Shown one piece after another: positions 27,838 to 36,523 of a stretch of 64,000 nt of DNA. Every line of letters starts with the position of its first letter. Within the stretch, counting starts at the first letter, position 1. This DNA is from Bacillus sp. FJAT-22090 (lineage in GTDB: Bacteria > Bacillota > Bacilli > Bacillales_A > Planococcaceae). The translations under genes were made by a program, and so were the position numbers. The notes under the pieces are model-generated. The model made no database searches. It was not told the origin of the DNA and worked only from the letters and a program-made list of their open reading frames with translations. The stretch spans positions 1,612,001 to 1,676,000 of the forward strand of contig NZ_CP012601.1 in assembly GCF_001278755.1 (NCBI RefSeq), in the 5' to 3' direction.

Positions 27838-28623
27838 TTAATTCTTCAAGTTATTTCCTTTTTGCTTGCCAAATAATGTGATGAGATGGCACTCTGATTT
27901 AGCCCCTAACCTTAGGTGAATCCCTGTAGTTCCAAAGCCATTACTTACAAGTTCCGCACTATTCTCTTTCACCCGAAACGATCCTTTTTCATAAATTCCA
28001 ATAGGTCCTAAACGAATTTGACCGCCATGAAGATGTCCGGCCATTAACAAATGTGGTTTAGCCACTTTTTTGGCATTGTTGAAAAATGCTGGTGCATGAC
28101 ATACAAATACAACTACTTCATTTTCTAATACTTCTTGAAAAGCATCATATATTCTAACCCTTCCAGTAAAACCATCATTTATTCCAACTAGTCGAATGAC
28201 CGAATGGCTATTATGTATCGCCAAAGATGTATTATTTAATATCTTCACATCATTTTCTTCTAATATAGAGTTCAGATGTTCCTCACCTATTTCACGATCA
28301 TTGTTTCCATAAACGTAATAAACAGGTCCAAGTTTACTTAAATCAACTATATTTTTTTCAGTTCTCTCCAGGGGTACACCTTTTTCAGTTAAATCCCCCC
28401 CAATCACTACTATATCTACCTCACCTACTAAAGAATGAATAAGTTTTTCGGGTATTTGTCTACGATGAATATCGGAGATGAAAAATATATTAAATTGTTC
28501 CCCATCTTTCATTTCCTCGATTTGTAATGAATGTTTTATAACATTTGTCTGAAACGCCAAAAATCTCATATAAAACATCAACGCAGCACTAAAAATGATG
28601 AAAAGTATAATGATATAAGTCAA
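27838..28623 (-). CDS. ypbG: Membrane-anchored metallophosphoesterase, YpbG-like
   Basis: A 261-residue protein with one N-terminal membrane helix (about 1-20) and a calcineurin-like domain whose metal ligands are visible: ISDIHR, GGDLTEKG, GNNDRE, CHAP and GHLHGGQ. The substrate is unknown. The start is TTG at 28621-28623 with ATAGGGGG upstream. It lies 17 bases upstream of ypdA, likely one transcript. Confidence 0.88.
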   Translation of the reverse strand: MTYIIILFIIFSAALMFYMRFLAFQTNVIKHSLQIEEMKDGEQFNIFFISDIHRRQIPEKLIHSLVGEVDIVVIGGDLTEKGVPLERTEKNIVDLSKLGPVYYVYGNNDREIGEEHLNSILEENDVKILNNTSLAIHNSHSVIRLVGINDGFTGRVRIYDAFQEVLENEVVVFVCHAPAFFNNAKKVAKPHLLMAGHLHGGQIRLGPIGIYEKGSFRVKENSAELVSNGFGTTGIHLRLGAKSECHLITLFGKQKGNNLKN

Positions 28624-28651
28624 TTATATCCCCCTATCTAAACATAGAAAA

Positions 28652-28672
28652 GGACAGGGAATTCCCCTGTCC
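28652..28672 (-). terminator. Terminator after the CBS-domain gene
   Basis: GGACAGGG and its complement close on a short AATT centre and are followed on the minus strand by TTTTCTATG. It separates the CBS gene from ypbG. Confidence 0.75.
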
Positions 28673-28702
28673 AGCGCCGTACAAATATTGTAGAGATTAA
28701 TA

Positions 28703-29332
28703 TCAATCTTTATCGATGTGTAATACTCGAAATCCTGATTTTTCAAGGTCTGCAATAATTCGATCTACTTTTTGATCGTTATCAATTTTAAGTACGATTC
28801 TACGGGCTAGTTTATCCGTTTCATCAAAAGTAACTAATGAAATTACAGGTGTATGATATTTGTGTAGAATATCTGAAACCTTAAGTATCCGGCCTTCGGA
28901 TTCAACTGAGGCAAAAGTAATTCTAGTACCTTTTCTATTCATACCAAAAGCGCTTTGGAACTGGTTAATTGTATCATATCGTGTCACAATTCCTAGAAAC
29001 TTTCCTTCATCTAACACCGCGATAATTGGAAAGTCGTACAGTTTTACAAAAGTACTTTCAAAAACATCTTCTAATTCTACAAAAGTATCTTCTCTTGTAA
29101 CAACGTCCATAACTGTCGTCTTCATTAAAAATGTTTCTCGATCCAATTCACTATAATAAAAGGCCTTATATAAAAGATATTTATTAAACATACCTCTATA
29201 TATACCATTATCGAGTATAGGAAGTGCATCAATTTCTTTTTCATCAAGCTGCTGCAAAGCTTCTAGCAGTGAAGTATTTGGTTGAACAGTCAAACATTTT
29301 TCTTTAGGGATCATCACACTTTTTACAAACAT
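28703..29332 (-). CDS. CBS-domain protein of unknown ligand
   Basis: A 209-residue cytoplasmic protein with two CBS motifs (about residues 5-60 and 75-135; the second has GKFLGIVTRYDTI) and a C-terminal region (about 145-209) with an ACT-like alternation. CBS pairs bind adenine nucleotides or c-di-AMP, but no ligand can be told from sequence. The ATG has AGAGGTG upstream. It appears monocistronic. Confidence 0.85.
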   Translation of the reverse strand: MFVKSVMIPKEKCLTVQPNTSLLEALQQLDEKEIDALPILDNGIYRGMFNKYLLYKAFYYSELDRETFLMKTTVMDVVTREDTFVELEDVFESTFVKLYDFPIIAVLDEGKFLGIVTRYDTINQFQSAFGMNRKGTRITFASVESEGRILKVSDILHKYHTPVISLVTFDETDKLARRIVLKIDNDQKVDRIIADLEKSGFRVLHIDKD

Positions 29333-29410
29333 TTAAAGTACACCTCTTCCAAACGGGATATTCTTTATATATTCTTCAAAAGTAGAAAATATCCTTCTTT
29401 ATAAGTTATT

Positions 29411-30019
29411 CTAAGGCAATATCAGTTTCTGTCCAGCTGAAATACTATTCGATGTTAATCCATTTGCAGCTTTTATTTTTTCAACTGCATTTGGATCCTT
29501 ATAATAGTTTACTGCTATTCGATACAGTGTTTCATCTGCTTTTACAATATGCGTTCTTTGTTCGGTTTCAACTTTTTGTTCTTCTTCTTTTGGTTCTTCT
29601 TTTGGTTCTGTTTTCACTTCTGGTTTCACTTCAGGAGTTGCTTGTTCAGTTGATTCCTCTTTTGGGGTTGAAGGTTCATTCTCATCTTCTGCTTCTTGCG
29701 AATTTTCTTCCACACTTTCTTCTTCCTCTTCCTTCTCCGTGCCATTTGAAATTGGTTTTGTTTCCACTTGAATGACACCTTGACTAGAAGCCTCTTCCAC
29801 TTTATCTGGAGTGTAGAAAAAATGTACATATAGGAAAATGCACACAGGTATTAAGATAAAGATAAAAAACAAAGAAGGTAACAGAAGGTTTTTAGATTTT
29901 TTTTTAGGCTTTTTAGTATAGCTAGATCTTCTCGTTCTTCTTGATTCCGTCATATTATCTTCTAGGCCAATAGATTGTCTATGCTCATCAATCTTTTTTT
30001 GATAATCGTCTTGATTCAT
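29411..30019 (-). CDS. ypbE: LysM-domain membrane protein, YpbE-like
   Basis: A 202-residue type II membrane protein: charged cytoplasmic N-terminus (1-44), one helix (about 45-65), a long Glu/Lys/Pro-rich spacer (70-155) and a C-terminal LysM domain starting THIVKADETLYRIAVNYY. It should bind peptidoglycan outside the membrane. I choose ATG at 30017-30019, ten bases after GGAG; a TTG three codons earlier is too close. Position next to recQ matches B. subtilis ypbE. Confidence 0.85.
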   Translation of the reverse strand: MNQDDYQKKIDEHRQSIGLEDNMTESRRTRRSSYTKKPKKKSKNLLLPSLFFIFILIPVCIFLYVHFFYTPDKVEEASSQGVIQVETKPISNGTEKEEEEESVEENSQEAEDENEPSTPKEESTEQATPEVKPEVKTEPKEEPKEEEQKVETEQRTHIVKADETLYRIAVNYYKDPNAVEKIKAANGLTSNSISAGQKLILP

Positions 30020-30098
30020 ATTGTTCAAACTCCATTCATTCCTTCTTTACTAACTCTATTATGACGAATTTTGTTGAAAAAGTAAACTTCACAATGTT

Positions 30099-31514
30099 TT
30101 AAGGACGGAGCAACTCATTAATTCTATTGAACCAGTTTAGTTCTATTTCTTCTCCATTTTGCTTTTCACGTTTTGTAAGTAATAGCTGGAGATCAAGTGA
30201 ACAATTTGAACAACAATTCATTGGCCTAGTAATCAGTTGTTCATCAAAAGAATATAAAATTTGTTCCCTTATACACCGGTCACTTTGGAATAAATTAAAT
30301 AACTTATGAATTTCTAGCCATTTTCTCTGTTTTATGTCATGAAATAAAGCAATAGTCTCTTGTTCAGACAAGATTTCCTTCCAATAATTCAATATACGTA
30401 ACGTAGTCTCCGAAAGAATAATCTGATTATCTTCTGATTGAAAAGCAGCATGTATATCCGTTTCATCCGGAAAATCCTTCATTGCAACATAAAAAGACTG
30501 TTCTACATCCGAATTAGTGTAAATAAGTGAAGCAATCGACTGATTTCCGTCTCTTGCTGCTCTTCCCACTTCTTGCATATAACTAGCAATAGAAGTTGGG
30601 ATATGGTCATGTATAATTTGTCGAATATTGTTTTTATGAATACCCATACCAAATGCATTTGTTGCACAAATCCAATCTAAATCCCCATGCTGAAATTGTT
30701 GTTGGACTAATACACGATCATCTTGTTCCATTTTAGCATGATAAAATGCAACTTTTACTCCTCTTTCCTCTAATTTACTAGCATAAAATTCTGCTTTTTT
30801 ACGAGATTGAGTATATAAAATTCCTGGACCATTAGTAGCGGTTATACGACCTACAATCCAAGCTTCTTTCTCCTTATGATCATCTACTTTTTGTACTTCA
30901 TAAGCAATTGTAGGTCGATCTAATGAATGAATATACTCAAATGGATCTTTCATATGTAAGGTCCCTTTTATATCTTTAACTACTTTTTTGGTGGCAGTTG
31001 CTGTTAAAGCAAGTACATTCGCTTTTGGAAATGCATCTAACCATTTCGAGATTCTCAAATAATCAGGACGAAAATCATACCCCCACTGTGAAATACAATG
31101 TGCTTCATCTGCTACTATATATGCTATGGAAATAGCGGATAAGGCATTATTAAAACGTTTATTTTGAAGCATTTCTGGTGAAGTAAAGATAAATTTATAG
31201 GAAGCTAATTTTCTCATAACCATTTCTTTTTGTTCGTAAGTTAGAAAAGAGTTTATTGCAACTACTCTTTTTTCACCGATTATCTTTAATTGTTCTACTT
31301 GATCTTGCATTAACGATACTAATGGAGAAACAATTACAACAGTACCCTTTATAAAATAAGCGGGCAATTGATATAATAATGATTTTCCCATACCAGTTGG
31401 CAGTATTGCGACTACATCTTTTCCTTCGATGACCTGTTCAATTATTTCTTTTTGTCCGTCTCGAAAAGAACTATAGCCAAATTTCTGATGAAGAATTTCT
31501 GTCAGTTTATCCAT
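30099..31514 (-). CDS. recQ: RecQ-family ATP-dependent DNA helicase (RecS type)
   Basis: 3'-5' DNA helicase for repair and replication restart. The 471-residue protein has Walker A LPTGMGKS near residue 41, DEAHCISQWGYDFRP, SAT-like LALTATAT, motif V/VI with QEVGRAARDG, and a cysteine-containing RecQ-Ct (CCSNC). It is short because it lacks an HRDC domain, as B. subtilis RecS does. The ATG at 31512-31514 follows AAAAGGAG and overlaps the end of ypbB. Confidence 0.93.
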   Translation of the reverse strand: MDKLTEILHQKFGYSSFRDGQKEIIEQVIEGKDVVAILPTGMGKSLLYQLPAYFIKGTVVIVSPLVSLMQDQVEQLKIIGEKRVVAINSFLTYEQKEMVMRKLASYKFIFTSPEMLQNKRFNNALSAISIAYIVADEAHCISQWGYDFRPDYLRISKWLDAFPKANVLALTATATKKVVKDIKGTLHMKDPFEYIHSLDRPTIAYEVQKVDDHKEKEAWIVGRITATNGPGILYTQSRKKAEFYASKLEERGVKVAFYHAKMEQDDRVLVQQQFQHGDLDWICATNAFGMGIHKNNIRQIIHDHIPTSIASYMQEVGRAARDGNQSIASLIYTNSDVEQSFYVAMKDFPDETDIHAAFQSEDNQIILSETTLRILNYWKEILSEQETIALFHDIKQRKWLEIHKLFNLFQSDRCIREQILYSFDEQLITRPMNCCSNCSLDLQLLLTKREKQNGEEIELNWFNRINELLRP

Positions 31515-32586
31515 TAGCCCCTTCTCCTTTTGCAAGTGCAATTCTAATTTGAAAAAAGCTTAAATGAGGAACATGCTCTCGAATAGCTTTTAACTTTTTT
31601 GTTTGTAATCTATTAGAAATCTTTAACACTTTATCAACTTGTTCATTGGATATATAAGAGTAAATAGGAAAGTTTCGTATAGCTGATACAATTTCAATAA
31701 TATGATCTTCAATCGTATTAAATTTTAATAAGCGTATTGCAGCTATATCCTCCAGGGTATGGCCTTTTTGAATTAATTGATACGTCTTCATTGCAGATTC
31801 AGTCAAAGGAGTTTGAACCTCTACATTTTTTGTGAGAGGTAATAAATCTGGAAACTTTTCATCATGGATAATCGATAGTGCAATATGTAAACTCTCAATG
31901 AATAACAGTTTTATATCCAAAAGTGGTCGATTGTAATACCGAGCTAATTGCTCCCATGTCAACCCACTCCTTCCATAACCACTTAGACGATAGACAAATA
32001 TTTCTCTATGAATATTCTCAAATTTTGTGTTCTCAAGTAGCTGCAGCAATTGTTGCCTAAAGTTTGTACAAAATTCTGCACTTTTGTAATCCCTGCTAAA
32101 TAGATATCCTTTAACAAAATGATGTATATCTGGATTCTTTTGATTTGGAACATAACGGTGCACATTGGCTTCAAAATGAGATAACGTTTGAATAACCAAA
32201 GCAATTCTGCTCCAAAACATATGCTCATTTCCTCTATATAACCAACCATTAAATTGAGGATTTCTCATTGAATTCATGTGCATGGAGCCTTTTTCTGTAA
32301 GAATAATAATCGACTCGTCTTCTTCAATATACCCCTCTTTTAAAAGTGTCAAAATTTCGCCATTATATTCATCTAGTGATAATTTAGGATAAAGTGAAAA
32401 ATAAGGATGAAGTTTAAAATAAGTAACATCCTGTATCGTCTGGCCAGATTTTTTACCTTTTAATAAGTAAAATGGAGCTGTAGAAGACCGTTCTCCGTGA
32501 AACTTATGTATGATTAATAATAATAATTGATGAAAGTACACTGTAAATACCTCACGTTTTTTAATGTATTTTTGTTGAAATGTCAC
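31507..32586 (-). CDS. ypbB: Helix-turn-helix domain protein YpbB
   Basis: A 359-residue protein of unknown role always found next to recS in Bacilli. The C-terminal region (about 265-350) holds a helix-turn-helix motif (YQLIQKGHTLEDIAAIRLL), the 'helix-turn-helix domain' also found at the C-terminus of RecQ proteins, suggesting it supplies a DNA-binding module to the short RecQ in trans; this is inference. GTG start at 32584-32586 with AAAGGTG upstream. It overlaps recQ by 8 bases. Confidence 0.85.
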   Translation of the reverse strand: MTFQQKYIKKREVFTVYFHQLLLLIIHKFHGERSSTAPFYLLKGKKSGQTIQDVTYFKLHPYFSLYPKLSLDEYNGEILTLLKEGYIEEDESIIILTEKGSMHMNSMRNPQFNGWLYRGNEHMFWSRIALVIQTLSHFEANVHRYVPNQKNPDIHHFVKGYLFSRDYKSAEFCTNFRQQLLQLLENTKFENIHREIFVYRLSGYGRSGLTWEQLARYYNRPLLDIKLLFIESLHIALSIIHDEKFPDLLPLTKNVEVQTPLTESAMKTYQLIQKGHTLEDIAAIRLLKFNTIEDHIIEIVSAIRNFPIYSYISNEQVDKVLKISNRLQTKKLKAIREHVPHLSFFQIRIALAKGEGANG

Positions 32587-32614
32587 GTAAACACCTTTAG
32601 AATGAATAGGATAG

Positions 32615-32902
<288 letters not shown>

Positions 32903-32913
32903 ATGAATAATAC

Positions 32914-32944
32914 AAACTGCCTAGATTTTTCAGGCAGTTTTTTT
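32914..32944 (+). terminator. Terminator of fer
   Basis: AAACTGCCT, a 9-base loop, and AGGCAGTTT, followed by further T residues. Confidence 0.85.
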
Positions 32945-32955
32945 ATGAGAATTTG

Positions 32956-33600
32956 CAAGCGGCATGTTCACTTTAGTGTGAACAACTTGCTCTAGACAAA
33001 ATGATTATTTACCATTTGCAGCAAACATATTTCGATAATATTGTTGCAAAGTTTAAAAAAAATGCCGGAAGAAGCAACATCTGGCACACTCACGCTATTG
33101 TTAATAAAGGGAACCACATTACACGGATGTGCACTTGCCGCACGCTACGCATGAGCCTCCGCAGCATGAGTCACTCCTTTGTCGCTCCCACATCCTATAC
33201 GGGGTCTCATTCTTCGCGCTCATGCGGCTTGTAAGGCGCACATCCTGAAGAAATCCGATTATATAAAGAATTATCGAAAGAAGCAATCCTACATCCTGTT
33301 TTCAGGATTATTAATTTACAATCTATTAAAAGAATCTACTTTATTGCTTCAAAAGAACACACTGGCATTCGCGCCTTGCCAGCCGCATGACGTACCGTAT
33401 GAGACAGAGAAATGCGCTTGCGCATACAGCGGCTCATGCGGACGTGCGGCCAGCGCGAATGCCTTTAGTCGGTGATGTGTATGTAATAGTCAATTCACAT
33501 AAATTTTTACTTAGAGATTGAAAACACGGTTGTGCGCTTGCTGCACGCTACGCATGAGCCTCCGCAGGATGAGTCGCTCCCAAATCTGATAGGAGTTTTT
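32956..33600. repeat. GC-rich repeat mosaic between fer and ribU
   Basis: About 640 bases with no supported gene. Copies of one direct repeat are at 33121-33205 and 33524-33595, sharing CACGCTACGCATGAGCCTCC. Between them 33364-33463 is a large imperfect inverted repeat bounded by GGCATTCGCGC and its complement, with the centre ATGCGCTTGCGCAT. A smaller hairpin with TTCAC-GTGAA arms is at 32965-32984. The GC-rich content stands out from the AT-rich genome. Confidence 0.8.
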
Positions 33601-33611
33601 TTCTCACTATA

Positions 33612-33646
33612 AAAAGGTCGTTTCTCTAAGATAGAGAAACGTCCTT
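33612..33646 (-). terminator. Terminator of ribU
   Basis: GGACGTTTCTCT pairs with AGAGAAACGACC with one mismatch around a short loop, followed on the minus strand by TTTTTATAG. Confidence 0.8.
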
Positions 33647-33649
33647 TAA

Positions 33650-34243
33650 TTAATTTATATCAGGAACACTAAACGAATTTGTTACTCGGTCGAGCAATGG
33701 TTTCATTCGCTTAAATAAAACAATCATAACGATTGTAACTAATAGTCCTTTTATCAAATTGAACGGTAGGATACCGAAAATAATAGAATTGAACAAAGCT
33801 GTACCAGTCTCCATAGGGAAGTTTAAGAAGTACGTATACATTGGTAAAAATATAAAGTAATTTAAAACACTCATACCTATTGCCATGGAAATCGTTCCAG
33901 AAACTAAACCGTACATGATCCCTTTAGATGATGATGCTTTGCGATAAATTAAATAAACAGGTGCTATAAATAGAATACTAGTTACAAAATTCGCCATATG
34001 TCCTACTGGAACACCAGTTGGACTACCAGCAAACAACCAATCTAATACGTTTTTCAAAAACGCTACGACAATACCTGCAATTGGCCCCATCGTAATAGCT
34101 GCAATTAGTGCTGGAATATCACTAAAATCCACTTTTAAATAAGCTGGTAGTACCGGTAATGGAAATGCAAGTAGCATCAATACAAATGAAATACTACTCA
34201 ACATTGCGATAGCAATAAGCTTTCGCGTCTTACTTTTTGTCAT
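33650..34243 (-). CDS. ribU: Riboflavin ECF transporter substrate-binding subunit RibU
   Basis: Membrane S-component that captures riboflavin and works with the shared EcfAA'T module. The 197-residue protein has about six helices and the family stretches LKVDFSDIPALIAAI and GPIAGIVVAFLKN. The ATG at 34241-34243 follows AAAGGAGAG. It is preceded by a clear FMN riboswitch, which supports riboflavin as the substrate. Confidence 0.94.
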   Translation of the reverse strand: MTKSKTRKLIAIAMLSSISFVLMLLAFPLPVLPAYLKVDFSDIPALIAAITMGPIAGIVVAFLKNVLDWLFAGSPTGVPVGHMANFVTSILFIAPVYLIYRKASSSKGIMYGLVSGTISMAIGMSVLNYFIFLPMYTYFLNFPMETGTALFNSIIFGILPFNLIKGLLVTIVMIVLFKRMKPLLDRVTNSFSVPDIN

Positions 34244-34311
34244 TATTCCTCTCTCCTTTTGCGATTCACTCCACAAGAAGAAAGGTTCAGTACGAAATTG
34301 TAACTCAAAAA

Positions 34312-34340
34312 TCCCTTAAGCTATTAAAGAGCTCAAGGGA
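34312..34340 (-). terminator. Riboswitch-controlled terminator in the ribU leader
   Basis: CCCTTGAGCT pairs with AGCTTAAGGG (one G-T pair) and is followed on the minus strand by ATTTTTGAG. It lies between the FMN aptamer and the ribU start, as expected for transcriptional attenuation by FMN. Confidence 0.85.
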
Positions 34341-34400
34341 GAAACAAGGCACACTTAAAAAAGCGTATCCGTATTAGAGTATACGAAAAACGACTGTACC

Positions 34401-34532
34401 TTCACCTTCTCCCATCCAGACTATACTGTCGGCTTTGGAATCTAACCAAATCCTGCCAATTACGGCTCGCGGGCTCAAGAAATGAATCTTCTAATACCGC
34501 CGATCGGGAATTTCACCCTGCCCCGAAGATGA
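34401..34532 (-). promoter_or_regulatory. FMN riboswitch (RFN element)
   Basis: Read on the minus strand the aptamer shows the conserved RFN blocks in order: TCTTCGGGGCAGGGTG, GGCGGT, GAGCCCGCGAGC, GGCAGGATTTGGT, CCGACAGT and GGATGGGAGAAGGTG. FMN binding should favour the downstream terminator and reduce ribU expression. Confidence 0.96.
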
Positions 34533-34638
34533 ATCAATATTTTATTATTCTTCAAGAATAATATCTTGAATTAATAATATATTAACAAAAACAAAACCGT
34601 TATGCAATATAATTGCTTCAAAATTTTATGCTATAAAA

Positions 34639-34673
34639 AATGCCAGGCTTTGAATAAATCAAAGCTTGGCATT
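34639..34673 (-). terminator. Terminator of sigX-rsiX
   Basis: A 15-base stem AATGCCAAGCTTTGA with one mismatch around a 5-base loop is followed on the minus strand by TTTTTTATAG. Confidence 0.85.
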
Positions 34674-34681
34674 CCAAATTC

Positions 34682-35947
34682 TTATTGGACGCTCATTATA
34701 AAACCATTTGGTCCAAGTGGAGTAGGAAGGGTATTTTCGAAATTAAATATTTCCCACTGCTCCTGTACTATATTTTCTAATTTCACTTCAGTTCCAAAGC
34801 TTGCTGCGGTCAATGCGAATGCTTCAATTAATCTTGTAGCCTCATTTGGCTCCATCGATTCTAAATCCAATGGTTCGTTAAATTTGATAACAGCTGTCCC
34901 TTCTCGATCTTCATATGAGTAAGTAATATTCGATGGGATTACAGAAGTGTACATGTCATTATCTACGTTTTTCATTTCACTAAATGCTTCAGCAAGTGTT
35001 TCATAAGAAGCTGAAAAATTTGGAGTTAAATATATATTTCCATTTTGGGCACGGTAATTATAGTAATTATGTTGACCTTTCGACCCTTCTAATTTACTCG
35101 GCTCATCTAATATGCCTACTTGATCCCATTCAAGTGGAGAGCCGTCCTCATTTAAAAGAGCTATTGAATCAAAATCCGTAAAAATTTCATTTAGAGAGCT
35201 CCAATACGGTACCGATGTTCCAGACGCTGTGTCATATCCATGTCCAGTAGGAAGGTAATGCTTTAGTAATTGATTATCCGCAACAAAATACCCTTTATAA
35301 GGATGATACTCTGTAAATCCGAGCGACTCCTCATTAATCAAACTTGCATAACGTTCATACAACTGTAAACTATTTGGTTTCATATCTGGAAAATCTGCTT
35401 CCACTTGCTCTTTTGGAATAATAATTGTGACAGGTACAGTTAATGCATTTTCATTGAATGAAAAATGAAACACAGTACCTCCATTTAAATCACCTTCATA
35501 GACAGCATATCTTTTATCTATTGGTTTTAATTCTATATACGATTCCATTATACTAGTCATTTTTGACATATCGTCCGATGATTCAGTTTTACTTTCTTCA
35601 CTTGTTATGGCAGCATTCTCTGTAACATCCATTGACTGCATACTTTCTTCTTCACTGCTCTTCTGTTCCATTTTTTCGCTAGTGCTATACTGCTTCATTG
35701 AATTATCATTATTCAGATAGGAAGAAACTAAAAAAGTGAGAAGAAATATGGAAGCAATTGAAATAACTAAAGGTAACCATTTGGATTGAATCCTACGTGA
35801 AGAGTATTTAGTTGATTCTTTTTCGTGACCTAATACCTCTTGTTTTACCCGATTATACACATCTTCTTTGGAACGATGATCTGTAAACTTGGGCATTTGG
35901 TTCAGTAATTCATCTAGTGTCTCATCATCTTTTTTCCAATCACTCAT
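34682..35947 (-). CDS. rsiX: Anti-sigma factor RsiX homologue
   Basis: A 421-residue single-pass membrane protein: N-terminal cytoplasmic region (about 1-55) that should bind SigX, a helix at about 57-76, a Ser/Glu-rich linker and a long extracellular domain. B. subtilis RsiX is somewhat shorter. The start ATGAGTGA overlaps the sigX stop by 8 bases, typical of sigma/anti-sigma pairs. What releases SigX is not visible. Confidence 0.88.
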   Translation of the reverse strand: MSDWKKDDETLDELLNQMPKFTDHRSKEDVYNRVKQEVLGHEKESTKYSSRRIQSKWLPLVISIASIFLLTFLVSSYLNNDNSMKQYSTSEKMEQKSSEEESMQSMDVTENAAITSEESKTESSDDMSKMTSIMESYIELKPIDKRYAVYEGDLNGGTVFHFSFNENALTVPVTIIIPKEQVEADFPDMKPNSLQLYERYASLINEESLGFTEYHPYKGYFVADNQLLKHYLPTGHGYDTASGTSVPYWSSLNEIFTDFDSIALLNEDGSPLEWDQVGILDEPSKLEGSKGQHNYYNYRAQNGNIYLTPNFSASYETLAEAFSEMKNVDNDMYTSVIPSNITYSYEDREGTAVIKFNEPLDLESMEPNEATRLIEAFALTAASFGTEVKLENIVQEQWEIFNFENTLPTPLGPNGFIMSVQ

Positions 35948-36476
35948 GATGAACCTTACCCTCCTTCTTTGTTACAGATAATCGTTCACGCAATGACTTT
36001 ATAGCTCGGTGTTGTGTTGTTTTCACTTTTCCTTCTGACCAGTTAAGTATTTGTGCTGTTTCAGCAATAGATAGCTGCTGAAAATAACGCATTATGATAA
36101 CCATTTTTTGATCGCCAGTGCAATCATCTAGAGCAGTTAATAGAGATTTCATTTCGTCATTCAATTGAACTAAATCCTCTGGAAGCATATCTGACGATGC
36201 AAGTTGCATCGTTTCCCAATTAAAGGATTCGAACAACCTTTTTTTTCTCACTGATTGCTTTCTAAAATGGTCGATTGCTACATTTTTAGCAATAGAAAAT
36301 AGCCATGTCTTCTCAGAACTTTTCCCCTCGAATCGGCTATAAGCCCTTAAAACGCGAACATACACTTCTTGGACCAAGTCTTCCGCAGTCTGTCTATTTT
36401 TAACCAAATAGATCAGAAACTGAAAAACGTCTTGATGATAATTATCATACAAGCGGTGGAAAACGGAGTCATTCAT
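35940..36476 (-). CDS. sigX: ECF RNA polymerase sigma factor SigX
   Basis: A 178-residue ECF sigma factor with region 2 (VKNRQTAEDLVQEVYVRV, TWLFSIAKNVAIDHFRK) and region 4 (RYFQQLSIAETAQILNWSEGKVKTTQHRAI). In B. subtilis SigX controls cell-surface modification genes. The location directly after resE and before rsiX is the B. subtilis order and is the main reason to call SigX and not another ECF. The ATG follows CGGGGGGAG. Confidence 0.9.
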   Translation of the reverse strand: MNDSVFHRLYDNYHQDVFQFLIYLVKNRQTAEDLVQEVYVRVLRAYSRFEGKSSEKTWLFSIAKNVAIDHFRKQSVRKKRLFESFNWETMQLASSDMLPEDLVQLNDEMKSLLTALDDCTGDQKMVIIMRYFQQLSIAETAQILNWSEGKVKTTQHRAIKSLRERLSVTKKEGKVHHE

Positions 36477-36523
36477 AAGCTCCCCCCGTTCTTACAATTA
36501 GTCGTTCATGAACTGTTTTTGTT

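Noticed and set aside
33001..33475. Two overlapping frames in the fer-ribU interval
   Set aside because: Both read through direct and inverted repeats and show no coherent domain or ribosome site.
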